NCBI GenBank assembly: GCA_019218375.1
Contig: JAHUUK010000001.1
Span: 124,001 to 188,000 of the forward strand
Origin: Dermabacteraceae bacterium TAE3-ERU5
Lineage (GTDB): Bacteria > Actinomycetota > Actinomycetes > Actinomycetales > Dermabacteraceae
Reading direction: 5' to 3'
Length of the DNA stretch: 64,000 bases
A model generated the notes under the pieces. That model was not told the DNA's origin and did not search any database. It worked only from the letters and a program-made list of their open reading frames with translations. How positions within the stretch are numbered: position 1 is the first letter of the stretch; every line of letters begins with the position of its first letter. Both the position numbers and the translations under genes were made by a program. Of this stretch, positions 25,867 to 35,432 are shown one piece after another.

Positions 25867-27141
25867 TTAGGCCGACTTTTCCTGCGGGGTCGCTTCCTGC
25901 TTGGTGAGCATTAGAGGCTCCTGGCCTTCGCGCACCACGCCCTCGGTGATTACCACCTTGCTGACGTCGTCCCGCGAGGGAACATCGAACATGACCGGCT
26001 GGAGCGCCTTTTCCATGATGGCCCGCAGCCCGCGCGCACCGGTGCCGCGTTCGATGGCGAGTTCCGCCACCGCGTTCAGGGCGGCGGAATCGAAGTCCAG
26101 TTCCACGCCGTCCAGCGCAAACATGTGCCGGTACTGCTTCACGAGCGCGTTGCGCGGCTCGGTGAGGATGCGCAGCAGCGCATCGCGATCCAGGTTGGTC
26201 ACGCTGGTCATGACGGGCAGGCGGCCGATGAATTCGGGAATCAGGCCGAACTTGAGCAGATCCTCCGGGCGCAGTTCGGCGTAGATGTCGGCCTCTTCGA
26301 GCGGGGTGTGCAGGTTCGCGCCGAAGCCGATGCCGCGCTTGCCGATCCGGTTGCCGATGATGTCTTCGATACCCGCGAAAGCGCCCGCCACTACGAACAG
26401 CACGTTGGTGGTGTCCAGCTGAATGAAATCCTGGTTCGGGTGTTTGCGCCCGCCCTGCGGCGGGATGGAGGCTACCGTGCCCTCCAGGATCTTCAGCAGC
26501 GCCTGCTGCACGCCCTCGCCGGAGACGTCGCGGGTGATCGACGGGTTCTCGCTCTTGCGCCCGATCTTGTCGATCTCGTCAATGTAGATGATTCCCCGCT
26601 CGGCGCGCTTCACGTCGTAGTCGGCGGCCTGGAGCAGCTTCAGCAGGATGCTTTCGACGTCTTCGCCCACGTAACCGGCCTCGGTCAGGGCCGTGGCGTC
26701 GGCCATCGCGAAGGGTACGTCGAGCAGCTTCGCGAGGCTCTGCGCCAGATAGGTTTTCCCGCAGCCGGTGGGGCCGACGATAAGCACGTTCGATTTCGCG
26801 ACGTTAACTTCGGGCTCCGCCGTATCGGGGGCGGTTTCCTGGTTACGCACACGCTTGTAATGGTTGTAGACGGCCACCGACAGGGCGCGTTTCGCGGCTT
26901 CCTGGCCGATGATGTATTGCTGCAGGAAATCGTAGATTTCGCGGGGACGCGGCAGGCGCGGCGGTTCGGGCTGTTTCGGGGCCGCCGCCTGCATCTCTTC
27001 ATCGATGATCTCGTTGCAAAGCTCGATGCACTCATCGCAGATGTAGACGCCGGGGCCGGAGATCAGCTTCTCGACCTGTTTCTGCGTTTTACCGCAGAAA
27101 GAGCATTTGAAAACGTCGGCGCCGTCGCCTGCTCGTGCCAT
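25867..27141 (-). CDS. clpX: ATP-dependent Clp protease ATP-binding subunit ClpX
   Basis: ClpX unfolds substrates and feeds them to ClpP. The 424-residue protein has the C4 zinc-binding domain (CSFCGKTQ and CDECIELC, residues about 14-40), Walker [11 protein letters not shown], Walker [12 protein letters not shown], pore loop GYVGEDVE, and the IGF-type ClpP-docking loop region (GIGFGANL). It is complete. clpP2 and clpP1 lie upstream on the same strand, separated by a hairpin, so clpX may have its own promoter. Confidence 0.97.
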   Translation of the reverse strand: MARAGDGADVFKCSFCGKTQKQVEKLISGPGVYICDECIELCNEIIDEEMQAAAPKQPEPPRLPRPREIYDFLQQYIIGQEAAKRALSVAVYNHYKRVRNQETAPDTAEPEVNVAKSNVLIVGPTGCGKTYLAQSLAKLLDVPFAMADATALTEAGYVGEDVESILLKLLQAADYDVKRAERGIIYIDEIDKIGRKSENPSITRDVSGEGVQQALLKILEGTVASIPPQGGRKHPNQDFIQLDTTNVLFVVAGAFAGIEDIIGNRIGKRGIGFGANLHTPLEEADIYAELRPEDLLKFGLIPEFIGRLPVMTSVTNLDRDALLRILTEPRNALVKQYRHMFALDGVELDFDSAALNAVAELAIERGTGARGLRAIMEKALQPVMFDVPSRDDVSKVVITEGVVREGQEPLMLTKQEATPQEKSA

Positions 27142-27218
27142 AGCCTTCTAAGCTCCTTGCCGTCCTAAAAATTTCCTACTGCAAACTTACCGCACCCTAC
27201 CCGCGCGGCGCGGTATAT

Positions 27219-27258
27219 GAACGGCCCCGCCCGAAAGTAATTCGGGGCGGGGCCGTTT
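27219..27258 (-). terminator. Hairpin between clpP2 and clpX
   Basis: AACGGCCCCGCCCGAA (27220-27235) is mirrored by TTCGGGGCGGGGCCGTT (27241-27257), giving a long stem with a 5-nt loop, 26 nt after the clpP2 stop on the reverse strand. There is no strong T-run. Confidence 0.65.
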
Positions 27259-27283
27259 CAGATATTCATGCGCGGTTTGTTCT

Positions 27284-27958
27284 TTAGCGCAGGCGCGGGG
27301 CCTGGCGGGTGTCCTTGCGGGACGCCAGCACCTGATCAACCAGGCCGTAGTCGAGCGCGGCCTGCGCGGTCAGGATCTTGTCACGTTCGATATCGCGGCT
27401 AATAGTGGCCTTTTCGCGCCCGGTGTGATGAGCCAGGGTATCTTCGAGCCATTCGCGCATACGCATGATCTCGTTGGCCTGAATCTCGATGTCGGATGCC
27501 TGGCCACCGTTCTGGCCGCCCATCGCAGGCTGGTGGATCAGCACGCGCGCGTTCGGCAGCGCGAGGCGCTTGCCCTTGGTGCCCGCAGCGAGCAGCACGG
27601 CGGCGGCGGAGGCGGCCTGGCCCAGGCACACGGTGGTGACCTCGGGCTGAATGTACTGCATCGTGTCGTAGATGGCCGTCAGCGCGGTGAAGGAACCGCC
27701 GGGGCTGTTGATGTACATGGTGATGTCGCGGTCGGGATCCATCGATTCGAGCACGAGCAGCTGCGCCATCACGTCATCGGCCGAGGCGTCGTCCACCTGC
27801 ACGCCGAGGAAGATGATGCGATCCTCGAACAGCTTGGTGTAAGGGTCCTGGCGCTTGAAGCCGTAGGCGGTGCGCTCCTCATACTGCGGGAGAATGTAGC
27901 GCGAGCTCGGCATGGCGGGCATTGCTGCGCCGTAGGTGGCGCGGGGGTCAATATTCAC
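27284..27958 (-). CDS. clpP2: ATP-dependent Clp protease proteolytic subunit (ClpP2)
   Basis: The 224-residue protein has the catalytic Ser in [14 protein letters not shown], catalytic His in LIHQPAMGG, and the Asp further on in the conserved ERD region. In actinobacteria two different ClpP rings form a mixed ClpP1P2 tetradecamer. This gene is second in the pair, 23 bp after clpP1. The N-terminus ([30 protein letters not shown]) includes a likely processed propeptide. Confidence 0.96.
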   Translation of the reverse strand: MNIDPRATYGAAMPAMPSSRYILPQYEERTAYGFKRQDPYTKLFEDRIIFLGVQVDDASADDVMAQLLVLESMDPDRDITMYINSPGGSFTALTAIYDTMQYIQPEVTTVCLGQAASAAAVLLAAGTKGKRLALPNARVLIHQPAMGGQNGGQASDIEIQANEIMRMREWLEDTLAHHTGREKATISRDIERDKILTAQAALDYGLVDQVLASRKDTRQAPRLR

Positions 27959-27981
27959 TCTAGATACTCCTGCCGTAGCCG

Positions 27982-28608
27982 TCAGTTGCTTGCGCCGTCG
28001 GCACCGCCACCACCGGTGACGTCGCCAGCCCGGGTAACGATCTTGTCGATGAAGCCGTATTCGAGGGCTTCCTGTGCCGTGAACCAGTGATCGCGGTCCG
28101 CATCGGCCGTGATCTCTTCGACGCTCTTGCCGGTCTGCTGCGCGGTCAGTTCCGCGAGCTGACGCTTCATCGAAAGGATCAGTTCCGCCTGAATCTTGAT
28201 CTCGGTCGCGGTACCGCCCAGGCCGCCGAGCGGCTGGTGCAGCAGCACGCGGGTATGCGGGGTCGCGTAGCGCTTGCCGGGCGCGCCCGAGGAAAGCAGG
28301 AACTGCCCCATCGATGCTGCCATACCCATCGCGACGGTCACGACGTCAGGCTTGATGTACTGCATCGTGTCATAGATAGCCATGCCGGCGGTGATCGAAC
28401 CGCCGGGGCTGTTGATGTAGAGGTAGATGTCCTTTTCGGGGTCTTCCGCGGCGAGCAGCAGCATCTTCGCACAGAGCGCGTTCGCCACATCGTCGCGCAC
28501 CTCGGTGCCGAGCCAGACGATGCGTTCCTTCAGCAGGCGCTGGTAAACGTTGTCGTCCAGGCCCATCAGGCCGGCGTCGGCGGCGTTGATCGGGTTCGGA
28601 TTGGTCAC
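27982..28608 (-). CDS. clpP1: ATP-dependent Clp protease proteolytic subunit (ClpP1)
   Basis: The catalytic Ser lies in [15 protein letters not shown] and the His in [12 protein letters not shown] start it at the GTG 28606-28608 (reading [10 protein letters not shown]) because AGGAG sits 8 nt upstream; the in-frame ATG at 28656 would add 16 unconserved residues. The product is 208 residues, usual for ClpP. It is followed by clpP2 on the same transcript. A candidate ClgR-type operator lies about 70 bp upstream. Confidence 0.95.
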   Translation of the reverse strand: MTNPNPINAADAGLMGLDDNVYQRLLKERIVWLGTEVRDDVANALCAKMLLLAAEDPEKDIYLYINSPGGSITAGMAIYDTMQYIKPDVVTVAMGMAASMGQFLLSSGAPGKRYATPHTRVLLHQPLGGLGGTATEIKIQAELILSMKRQLAELTAQQTGKSVEEITADADRDHWFTAQEALEYGFIDKIVTRAGDVTGGGGADGASN

Positions 28609-28675
28609 TGGGCATCTCCTTGATTCGTGAGCGCAATACCTTGACTCTATGCGCAAAAGTTCGCCTGCGCGCGCG

Positions 28676-28692
28676 TGTTCGCCACTGGCGCA
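28676..28692. promoter_or_regulatory. Candidate ClgR-type operator upstream of clpP1
   Basis: GTTCGCCACTGGCGCA contains CGC-N5-GCG (28680-28690), the pattern of ClgR boxes that activate clp genes in corynebacteria and streptomycetes. The clgR gene is not in this window. Match by eye only. Confidence 0.35.
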
Positions 28693-28724
28693 AGGGCCGA
28701 CGGCGCGTTGGCGCAGACAAGGAA

Positions 28725-28758
28725 GGGGCCCGCCCCGCGCGTGCGGTGGGAGGGCCCC
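28725..28758 (-). terminator. Hairpin downstream of tig
   Basis: On the reverse strand GGGGCCC (28758-28752) pairs with GGGCCCC (28731-28725), with further GC pairing inside, followed by TTCCTTGTCT. It starts 24 nt after the trigger-factor stop and upstream of clpP1. Confidence 0.6.
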
Positions 28759-28782
28759 GGCCTAAGAAAGATCGTTAAAGGG

Positions 28783-30087
28783 TCACTCGGACTCTTCGCC
28801 GGCCTCTTCCTCTTCGGCGTCGAGGCCAAGCTCAACAACCTTGCCGTCCTTGTTCTTCACGGTGACCTCAGCCAGCACGGAATCGAGAGCCTTGGAACGG
28901 TTCACCTCGGCGGCGATCATTTCCATCTGGCCCGACTGCAGGATGGCCTGCAGGAACTGGCTGGTGTCCATGCCGTACTGCGCGGCGGCCTGGGTCATGT
29001 AGTTCATGAAGTCCTGCTGGGTAACGTTTACCTCGCGGGTCTCCGAGAGAACGTCGAGCAGGAACTGGGCGCGCAGCGCATCCTCGGTGTCCTTGCGGAT
29101 CTCTTCGCGGTGCGGGTCGTCGCTGTTCTTGCCCTCGTTCTCCAGGTGGCTGTTCAGCTCCTGGTCGACGATGCGCTGCGGAACCGGGATCTCCAGCTCG
29201 GCGAGGAGCTTCTCGACCAGGGCGGCGCGGGCGATGCCCAGGCGGCCTGCCTCGGCGTCCTTCTCGGCCTGCTTGGCCAGGTCGGCCTTCAGCTCTTCCA
29301 CGGTGTCGAACTCGGATGCCAGCTGAGCGAACTCGTCGTCAACCTCGGGCAGTTCACGTTCCTTGACGGACTTCACGCTCACCTTGATGGTAGCCTCTTC
29401 GCCCGCACGCTCGCCACCGGCAAGCTTGGAGGTGAAGGTGGTCTCTTCGTCGGCGGAAAGGCCGGTCAGAGCCTCGTCCAGGCCCTCGAGCATGTTGCCT
29501 TCGCCGATGCGGTAGGAAACGCCCTCGGCGGTCTCGATCTCTTCGTCGCCGATGGTGGCAACCAGGTCGATCGAAACGAAGTCCTTCTCGGCGGCCGGGC
29601 GGTCAACGCCGACCAGGGTGCCGAAGCGCTCACGCAGAGCCTCGAGGCGCTCCTCGACGGCGCTCTCGCCGACCTCGGGCTCCTCGATCTCTACCTCGTA
29701 GCCGGAGAACTCGGGCAGCTCGATGTCGGGGCGCACGTCGACCTCGACGGTGAACTTGAGGTCGCTCTCGTCGTCGGCGGACTCGAGGCCGGGGACGGCC
29801 TCAACCGAAACGTCGGGCTGGCCGAGCGGGCGGATGCCGGCCTCGGTGGCAGCCTGACGGTACAGCTCCGGCAGCGCCTCGTTGACGGCTTCCTGCATGA
29901 TCATCGGGCGACCGAAGCGCTCTTCGATGAGGCGAGTGGGCACCTTGCCCTTACGGAAGCCAGGAATGTTTACCTGCTCCGAGATGTTCTTCAGCGCCTT
30001 GTCGACACTGGGCTTCAGCTCGACGAAAGGCACTTCGACGTTCAGCTTCGCCCGCGTCGGGTCGAGCTTTTCCACAGTGGTCTTCAC
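28783..30087 (-). CDS. tig: Trigger factor
   Basis: Trigger factor is the ribosome-bound chaperone and peptidyl-prolyl isomerase. I start it at GTG 30085-30087 (KTTVEKLDPTRAKLNV follows), with a preceding GGAGACC, because this is where the family begins; the longer open frame upstream runs into tRNA-Pro. The product is 434 residues: ribosome-binding domain with the signature GFRKGKVPTRLIEERFG, central FKBP-type PPIase domain, helical C-terminal domain, and a Glu-rich tail (EEEEAGEESE). It is probably transcribed separately from clpP1P2. Confidence 0.95.
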   Translation of the reverse strand: MKTTVEKLDPTRAKLNVEVPFVELKPSVDKALKNISEQVNIPGFRKGKVPTRLIEERFGRPMIMQEAVNEALPELYRQAATEAGIRPLGQPDVSVEAVPGLESADDESDLKFTVEVDVRPDIELPEFSGYEVEIEEPEVGESAVEERLEALRERFGTLVGVDRPAAEKDFVSIDLVATIGDEEIETAEGVSYRIGEGNMLEGLDEALTGLSADEETTFTSKLAGGERAGEEATIKVSVKSVKERELPEVDDEFAQLASEFDTVEELKADLAKQAEKDAEAGRLGIARAALVEKLLAELEIPVPQRIVDQELNSHLENEGKNSDDPHREEIRKDTEDALRAQFLLDVLSETREVNVTQQDFMNYMTQAAAQYGMDTSQFLQAILQSGQMEMIAAEVNRSKALDSVLAEVTVKNKDGKVVELGLDAEEEEAGEESE

Positions 30088-30178
30088 CAGTAGGTCTCCA
30101 TCGGAATCGGTGTATCGGTTTACGTCTGTCCCGCAGCACCGCGCGGGGCGGTTAAGGGTTACCCCATGTACGGGACAC

Positions 30179-30253
<75 letters not shown>

Positions 30254-30450
30254 TGCACGGGTAACCTGCCTAATTTTGCCACACACTGGCCGCAAGGCAT
30301 AGCCACACCGCCCTAACCTGCGCAGCGAGGCACAATCTGGGCGTGAGGTTAGCCACCCGTGAGGGCGCCGACTCGACTCACGGCCCACAACGAATCTAAA
30401 GTGGGGCCGTAACCTCAGCGCCCCCGCACAGACGGGCGACTGCGGTTCAC

Positions 30451-30521
30451 GCGGATGTAGCTCAATGGTAGAGCCTCAGTCTTCCAAACTGATTACGCGG
30501 GTTCGATTCCCGTCATCCGCT
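30451..30521 (+). tRNA. tRNA-Gly (TCC anticodon)
   Basis: The acceptor stem GCGGATG/CATCCGC, D arm GCTCAATGGTAGAGC, anticodon loop CTTCCAA with anticodon TCC, and T arm GGGTTCGATTCCC form a standard 71-nt tRNA. No CCA is encoded. The 200 bp between this and tRNA-Pro holds no gene that I can support. Confidence 0.97.
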
Positions 30522-30591
30522 CCGAATAAGACCAGCGCCGAACCAATGTGCGCACCCACCCCCTATCTCCCCAACGGATTAATTGGGTGGA

Positions 30592-31791
30592 ATGATGGTG
30601 CCCATGGCGAGAAGCAGCATCCCCTTACCCCACGAAATTAGCTTGCTGCGCATCTGCGCCCAAAAACTGGTGCCGCAGCTGTTCGCGCCCGACGTCACGG
30701 GGGTGGTAGAGCACCTGCTCGCGGTGCAGGGACAGCAGGTTTCGGCCCTACCGCACGCGCTTCTCGCGCGCAGCGCGGGCACCTTGGGTAGCGATGTTGC
30801 CGAGGCATTTGCGCAGGGAACCTTGGTACGCCATCGCCCCATGCGCGGCACCGTGCACATCACGCACGCCCGCGATTTTCACTGGATGCGGCTGGCGCTA
30901 AAACCCCGCTATTCGGCGTGGGACGAAAAACATTATGCGCAGTTCGGCATCGATCACGCCGTAGCGGAGCAGGCTACGAGTATCGCGCAGGCCGCTATCG
31001 CACAGGCCGGTGGCGCTATTACCCGCAAAGATTTGTTTACCGCATGGGAACAAAATCTTGCGACCGACCATCTGGAACCAAAGCAGCTGCGCCGCTGGTG
31101 CCAGTGGCTGATGTTTCGCTGCGCCCACGATGGCACCGTGATCGAAGGGCCTATGGGTGCAAATCAGCACCTGTTTATCGATGTCACCGCTTTGCCGGAG
31201 GCGGATAGCCCAGAATCGGGTTTTCGTCTCACGCAGGAAAAGCGTGAGGACGGCCTGGTGGAGGGACTGGTGGAGATCGCCCGTCGCTACGTTCACGGCC
31301 ACGGCCCTGTGCTGATAGACGATCTGGCTTGGTGGGCCGGGATGAGTAAGACGGTGGCGGCACGTTGTCTGGAAGCCGCGCTAGAAAATGACCCGCGTCT
31401 GGGCCGATACCGGCTGGAGGGCGAGCGGTTGCTGCCCAGCGCTCCGGCGAGCAGCGCCCAGGAGCGCAAGCTCTTGCTTTACATGCGCCGGGACCTTCCC
31501 GATCTGCTTTCTAGCCAGCGCGATGCCGCAGCAGAGCTGATGTTTTTGCCGTCTTTCGACGAACTCTATGTCGGCTACGCAAACCGCACCTGCCTGACCG
31601 ATAGTGCCGGGGACCGCCTGATCTGCCCGGCACGCAACGGCATGTTCCGCCCGCTGATTATCCAGGATGGCCGCCTCGTCGGGGTGCGCCCGGTAGCGGA
31701 CGGCTTGCAGTGGCTGGCACCGCCTAGCGAAAAACTGGCGCAGCGGACCGAACTCCTCGTAGAGAGTTTTCTCAAGCGCTTGGAGCGCTGA
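30592..31791 (+). CDS. Winged-helix DNA-binding domain protein (AlkX/HTH_42-like)
   Basis: The roughly 400-residue protein matches the PF06224-type winged-helix family: it opens with a LLRICAQKLVPQL segment, then LLAVQGQQVSALPHAL, VRHRPMRGTVHITHARD, and near the end FLPSFDELYVGYANR and NGMFRPLIIQDGRLVG. Relatives include the YcaQ/AlkX DNA-glycosylase group, but many members have unknown function. Starts at 30592, 30595 or 30604 are possible. It lies between tRNA-Gly and a bile-salt-hydrolase-like gene, 31 bp before the latter. Confidence 0.8.
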   Translation: MMVPMARSSIPLPHEISLLRICAQKLVPQLFAPDVTGVVEHLLAVQGQQVSALPHALLARSAGTLGSDVAEAFAQGTLVRHRPMRGTVHITHARDFHWMRLALKPRYSAWDEKHYAQFGIDHAVAEQATSIAQAAIAQAGGAITRKDLFTAWEQNLATDHLEPKQLRRWCQWLMFRCAHDGTVIEGPMGANQHLFIDVTALPEADSPESGFRLTQEKREDGLVEGLVEIARRYVHGHGPVLIDDLAWWAGMSKTVAARCLEAALENDPRLGRYRLEGERLLPSAPASSAQERKLLLYMRRDLPDLLSSQRDAAAELMFLPSFDELYVGYANRTCLTDSAGDRLICPARNGMFRPLIIQDGRLVGVRPVADGLQWLAPPSEKLAQRTELLVESFLKRLER

Positions 31792-31822
31792 CCATACCGT
31801 AAAAAATTAGGAGATAGCCGCC

Positions 31823-32836
31823 ATGTGCACCGCCCTTAACCTGAGCCTCGACGGAGAGGTTTTCTTCGGCCGCAACCTCGATCTGAACTGTGGTTTTGGT
31901 GAGGAAGTGGTGGTTACGCCGCGCAACTATCCGTTTACGTTTAGCGACGGTTCCCACCTAGCTAGCCACCACGCGATGATCGGTATGGCCACGGTAGTAA
32001 ACGACTACCCGCTCTACGCCGAAGGCAGCAACGAAAAGGGGCTGAGCATAGCGGGCCTCAATTTCCCCGGAAATGCCCACTATTTTCCGCCAAAGCCCGG
32101 CAAGACCAACGTCTCCCCCTACGAGCTGATCCCGTGGCTGCTCGGGAATTTCGCGACCCTCGCCGAGGTGCGCACGGCGCTGGCCGAACTTAACCTGACG
32201 GATATCGCGTTCTCTCCCCAAATGCCGCTGGCTCCGCTGCACTGGCTGGTGGCGGACGGCAGCGGGGCGCTGGTTATCGAGTCCACGGCGGACGGCCTGC
32301 ACTGGTACGAGAACCCGTTCGGGGTGCTCACGAATAACCCGCCGTTCCCCTACCACCTGGAGAACGTAAAGCAGTACCTGCATTTGAGCGCCGACTGGCC
32401 CGAGAACCGGATCGTCCCCGAGGTTCCCCTACAGCCGGTCGGGGTGGGCTTCGGTAGCGTCGGCCTGCCGGGAGACACCTCCCCCGCGTCGCGGCTCGTG
32501 CGGGCGGCGTTCCTGCGTTCTGCCACGTTAAATGGCCGGGATGTGCTGCCGGGCGGGCAGCCACTATCGGGTGGTGAAAATCTGGCGGCGGTCGGCCAGT
32601 TCTTCCGCATACTCGCAAACGTGGCGATGGTGAAAGGCTCAACCCGTAACGAGCAGGGGGAAAACGAATACACCGTGTATTCCTGCTGCTGCGACGCGGG
32701 CAGGGGAATCTACTACTACACCACCTACGAGAACCTATCCCTCACGGCGGTGGACATGCACAAAACCGACCTGGCATCCGCGGTGCTCGCACGCTACCCG
32801 CTGGCTCGCACGCAAGAGGTCATTAGGCAGAACTAG
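31823..32836 (+). CDS. Choloylglycine hydrolase-type amidase (bile salt hydrolase or penicillin acylase family)
   Basis: The 337-residue Ntn-hydrolase begins MCTALNL, so removal of Met exposes the catalytic Cys2. It has R17 and D20 in FGRNLD, the Asn-rich loop LTNNPPFPYHLEN with the oxyanion-type Asn, and the conserved Arg in SPASRLVRAAFL. These fit bile salt hydrolases closely. The enzymes cleave glycine or taurine from conjugated bile acids or other linear amides; which substrate is used cannot be told from sequence alone. No signal peptide, so cytoplasmic. Possible co-transcription with the upstream winged-helix gene; an AT-richer MFS gene follows. Confidence 0.88.
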   Translation: MCTALNLSLDGEVFFGRNLDLNCGFGEEVVVTPRNYPFTFSDGSHLASHHAMIGMATVVNDYPLYAEGSNEKGLSIAGLNFPGNAHYFPPKPGKTNVSPYELIPWLLGNFATLAEVRTALAELNLTDIAFSPQMPLAPLHWLVADGSGALVIESTADGLHWYENPFGVLTNNPPFPYHLENVKQYLHLSADWPENRIVPEVPLQPVGVGFGSVGLPGDTSPASRLVRAAFLRSATLNGRDVLPGGQPLSGGENLAAVGQFFRILANVAMVKGSTRNEQGENEYTVYSCCCDAGRGIYYYTTYENLSLTAVDMHKTDLASAVLARYPLARTQEVIRQN

Positions 32837-32976
32837 CCTAGCCAGATTAGAATAAGTACCTATTAAAAACCGCAGCACCATATATTACACACAAATACCC
32901 ATTGGGAAAACGATTCCTAAATGCCTGACGGGCAAAATCCATACGCCCAATGACAGTCCTGCCAACAAAGGCAATT

Positions 32977-34212
32977 ATGCAAACAAATAACTTATGGTCA
33001 AACAGGCCATTTAGACTCCTGCTAGGATCAACTTTAGCCAATGATTTCGCGCAATCTATGGCATTCATTATCGTACCCATGGCAATATTGGCAAATGGCC
33101 ACTCGCCAACAACTGCCGGAGCAGTCGCGGGCACAGTCGCAGCAATCGGAATAATATCCCAAATATTTAGCGGAGTTATCGCCGACAGATTCTCCCCCTC
33201 CACCCTCATCAGGGTGGCTTCCGTGACACAAATGCTTTGCTGGCTAGCAATAGCGGCGGCGCAGGCTTTTCAAATTAAACACCCTCTAGTCATCTGTATT
33301 TTAGGCTCAATTGCCGCCGCATTCGCCTCAGTGAGTGTGCCATCAGAGCATTCCATAATCCAACGCATAGTACCCAAGCAGCTATACGCGAAAGCAAATT
33401 CAGTAACTCAAGGCAGAGAGGCCGCAGCAAATCTTTTAGGCGCCCCGGCCGCTGGACTCATATTCGGCCTAAGTCACCTCGCCTCGTACATTACGCAAGC
33501 ATTTTTCCATTTCACGGCCTCCATATTAGTTCCACACTCCCCCTCAAAGGGAGATGCGACCAGAGAGACTGGCATTAGCATCCTGGGAGAGCTTAAAAGC
33601 GGATTTTCTTTCGTGTTTAAGAACAGCGAGTTGCGAACCCTGATCGCAGCTGCATCGATCATCAACCTCCCTATGGCGATGCTGCCAATCGCAATGATAA
33701 GCAACTATCAATCACTGGGATATTCACCACTGCTGATAGGGGTTTATGCAAGCAGCATGGGGGTTGGCATAGTCTTTGGAGCAACCTTTGCCGACAGGGC
33801 ACTGGAAAAGCTATCCCCAGCCACAATCACCCTCACATCAATAGCGACTTTAGCACTGTCAATTTTAGCGACATCTTTTGCGAGCAACATTTTTGCTCTA
33901 ACCTGCCTATTCTATTTCCTTGGAGGGCTCCCACTCCCCGCGATCAACTCTCTAATGGCCTCATATACAATGCTGATAACGCCGGATCACATGCTAGGCA
34001 AAGTCGTGGCGGCGTCAGGAGTTCCAGGAATGGCACTCATGCCATTAGGAAGCTACCTTGGAGGAAAGCTGTACCAAGAATACGGCATACAGAACACGCT
34101 GCTTGTAGCAGCGTTAATAGCCTGCTCGGCGGCAGCGCCAGTCATATTCTCGAAGAAATTTCACCGCATGCCTAAAATAAACCACCATGCGACCAGCGCG
34201 AGCAATTGTTGA
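32977..34212 (+). CDS. MFS transporter, AT-rich and probably acquired
   Basis: The protein (about 411 residues from the ATG at 32977, which has AAAGG upstream; an alternative ATG is at 32950) has about 12 hydrophobic segments and MFS loop signatures such as GVIADRFSP between helices 2 and 3. It is related to the MFS_3/enterobactin-exporter-like class of drug or siderophore efflux proteins. The gene is visibly richer in A and T than its neighbours, with many A- and T-ending codons and unusual AT-rich flanks, pointing to recent transfer. Substrate unknown. Confidence 0.87.
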   Translation: MQTNNLWSNRPFRLLLGSTLANDFAQSMAFIIVPMAILANGHSPTTAGAVAGTVAAIGIISQIFSGVIADRFSPSTLIRVASVTQMLCWLAIAAAQAFQIKHPLVICILGSIAAAFASVSVPSEHSIIQRIVPKQLYAKANSVTQGREAAANLLGAPAAGLIFGLSHLASYITQAFFHFTASILVPHSPSKGDATRETGISILGELKSGFSFVFKNSELRTLIAAASIINLPMAMLPIAMISNYQSLGYSPLLIGVYASSMGVGIVFGATFADRALEKLSPATITLTSIATLALSILATSFASNIFALTCLFYFLGGLPLPAINSLMASYTMLITPDHMLGKVVAASGVPGMALMPLGSYLGGKLYQEYGIQNTLLVAALIACSAAAPVIFSKKFHRMPKINHHATSASNC

Positions 34213-34290
34213 CGGTTTAAAGCAAGAGCAGCTCCCGCTTAAGGCCCGGTTATATACGTAGTTCTCTTTATGAGGTAAGTATCTGCCTAC

Positions 34291-35193
34291 TCACCGGGCG
34301 GCGTCGCAGATGCGTTTCAGCATCGCTACCCGCTCGCCCAGGATCGCGTCCTCGGGCACGCAGATCTTCGCGCCCAGCACGACGTCCGGGTTGTACCCGC
34401 GCGCGGCCTGCGCGCAAGCGGCAACCTCGGCATCGCCCAGCAGGGACGAGGGTTCGTCGGCGCGCGCGGGCAGGTGCCCGTCGATCCAGGAATAGCCGTA
34501 GCGGGTTTCCTCGGGTCCTGCGCCGGAGAAGATCACGCCCTCCAGCACGCCCACCTGGCCCGCCAGCTCGATGTGGCGCAGCGGGGCCTCGGCGTCGCGT
34601 TCTTCCAGGCAGGAACGCCCCCAGTTGATGTAGATTCCCGCACCCACCTTGGCGGCCACTGCTACCTCGTCGGCGATCTCCAGGAAGCCCTTTTCAGGCT
34701 TGCGGCCCGCGCGCGGGGCGTCGCAGTGCTCCACCACCAGGCGGGCACCGCCCCAATCCTGGCCGAGCAGTTCTTCGAGCGAACGGGCGAAAGCGTCCGC
34801 GTCGGCCCCGTTCGTGGGGGCGGAATGAAGCTGCACGCGGCTCACGGAGGGGCGGCCATTACGTTCTGCGATAGCGAGCAGGGTGCGGCGTACGCCAGCG
34901 ACGTATTCTAGGGCGGCCGCGCGCCCGGCTTCGTCCGTGCTGGCCAGGCCGAAGGTCGGATTCGCACCGACCTGTTTCATGGTGCCGGGGATGACGGTAA
35001 TGCTGGTCTGGTCCCATTCGTGGGCGAGCTGATCGGCGAGCCAGCGGGGATCGTCAGCGATATCGCCGGGGTAGGGAACCTCTAGCCCCGAAACCCATTC
35101 CTGCGCCCGCAACAGGGCGTAATAGTCTTCCTGGTTTTCGCGCCCTGCCGGGAGCGAAGCGTAAGCACCGAGAACGAATTTCTGAGTTGCCAT
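34291..35193 (-). CDS. DUF4862 family protein
   Basis: The 300-residue protein starts MATQKFVLGAYASLPAG and shows the family pattern GLEVPYPGDI, VIPGTMKQVG, LVVEHCDAPRAGRKPEKGF and GAGIYINWGRS, consistent with a TIM-barrel (xylose-isomerase-like) fold. DUF4862 members in actinobacteria occur near sugar genes, and this one is divergent from the gluconate transporter gene, so a role in sugar or sugar-acid metabolism is possible. GGAAG lies 9 nt upstream of the ATG. Confidence 0.88.
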   Translation of the reverse strand: MATQKFVLGAYASLPAGRENQEDYYALLRAQEWVSGLEVPYPGDIADDPRWLADQLAHEWDQTSITVIPGTMKQVGANPTFGLASTDEAGRAAALEYVAGVRRTLLAIAERNGRPSVSRVQLHSAPTNGADADAFARSLEELLGQDWGGARLVVEHCDAPRAGRKPEKGFLEIADEVAVAAKVGAGIYINWGRSCLEERDAEAPLRHIELAGQVGVLEGVIFSGAGPEETRYGYSWIDGHLPARADEPSSLLGDAEVAACAQAARGYNPDVVLGAKICVPEDAILGERVAMLKRICDAAR

Positions 35194-35432
35194 TTGAGGA
35201 CTTCCTGCCGTTGTCTTAGGCGGCGCCCGTGAACTGCATATCGACGCCGACGGGCAACAGATTACTACGAAGGCCGTAAGTGTTACAGACCGTTACAGAT
35301 TAACCATCATTGCCAAAGGTCGTACCTTTCTGTAAGTATATGAATACCCAATTTGGGCTGCGATCCGTGCGAAGAAGCACTCGCCCGGTATGCAGCACGG
35401 CCCTAGAACAGCTCTTTCCAACGGAGAAAAGA

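Noticed and set aside
28609-28656. Longer N-terminus of ClpP1 starting at 28656
   Set aside because: The extra residues are Cys/Arg-rich and unconserved, and the AGGAG sits correctly for the GTG at 28608.
30451-34290. Integrated element using the tRNA-Gly 3' end as attachment site
   Set aside because: No repeated copy of the tRNA 3' end and no integrase gene was seen downstream in this window.
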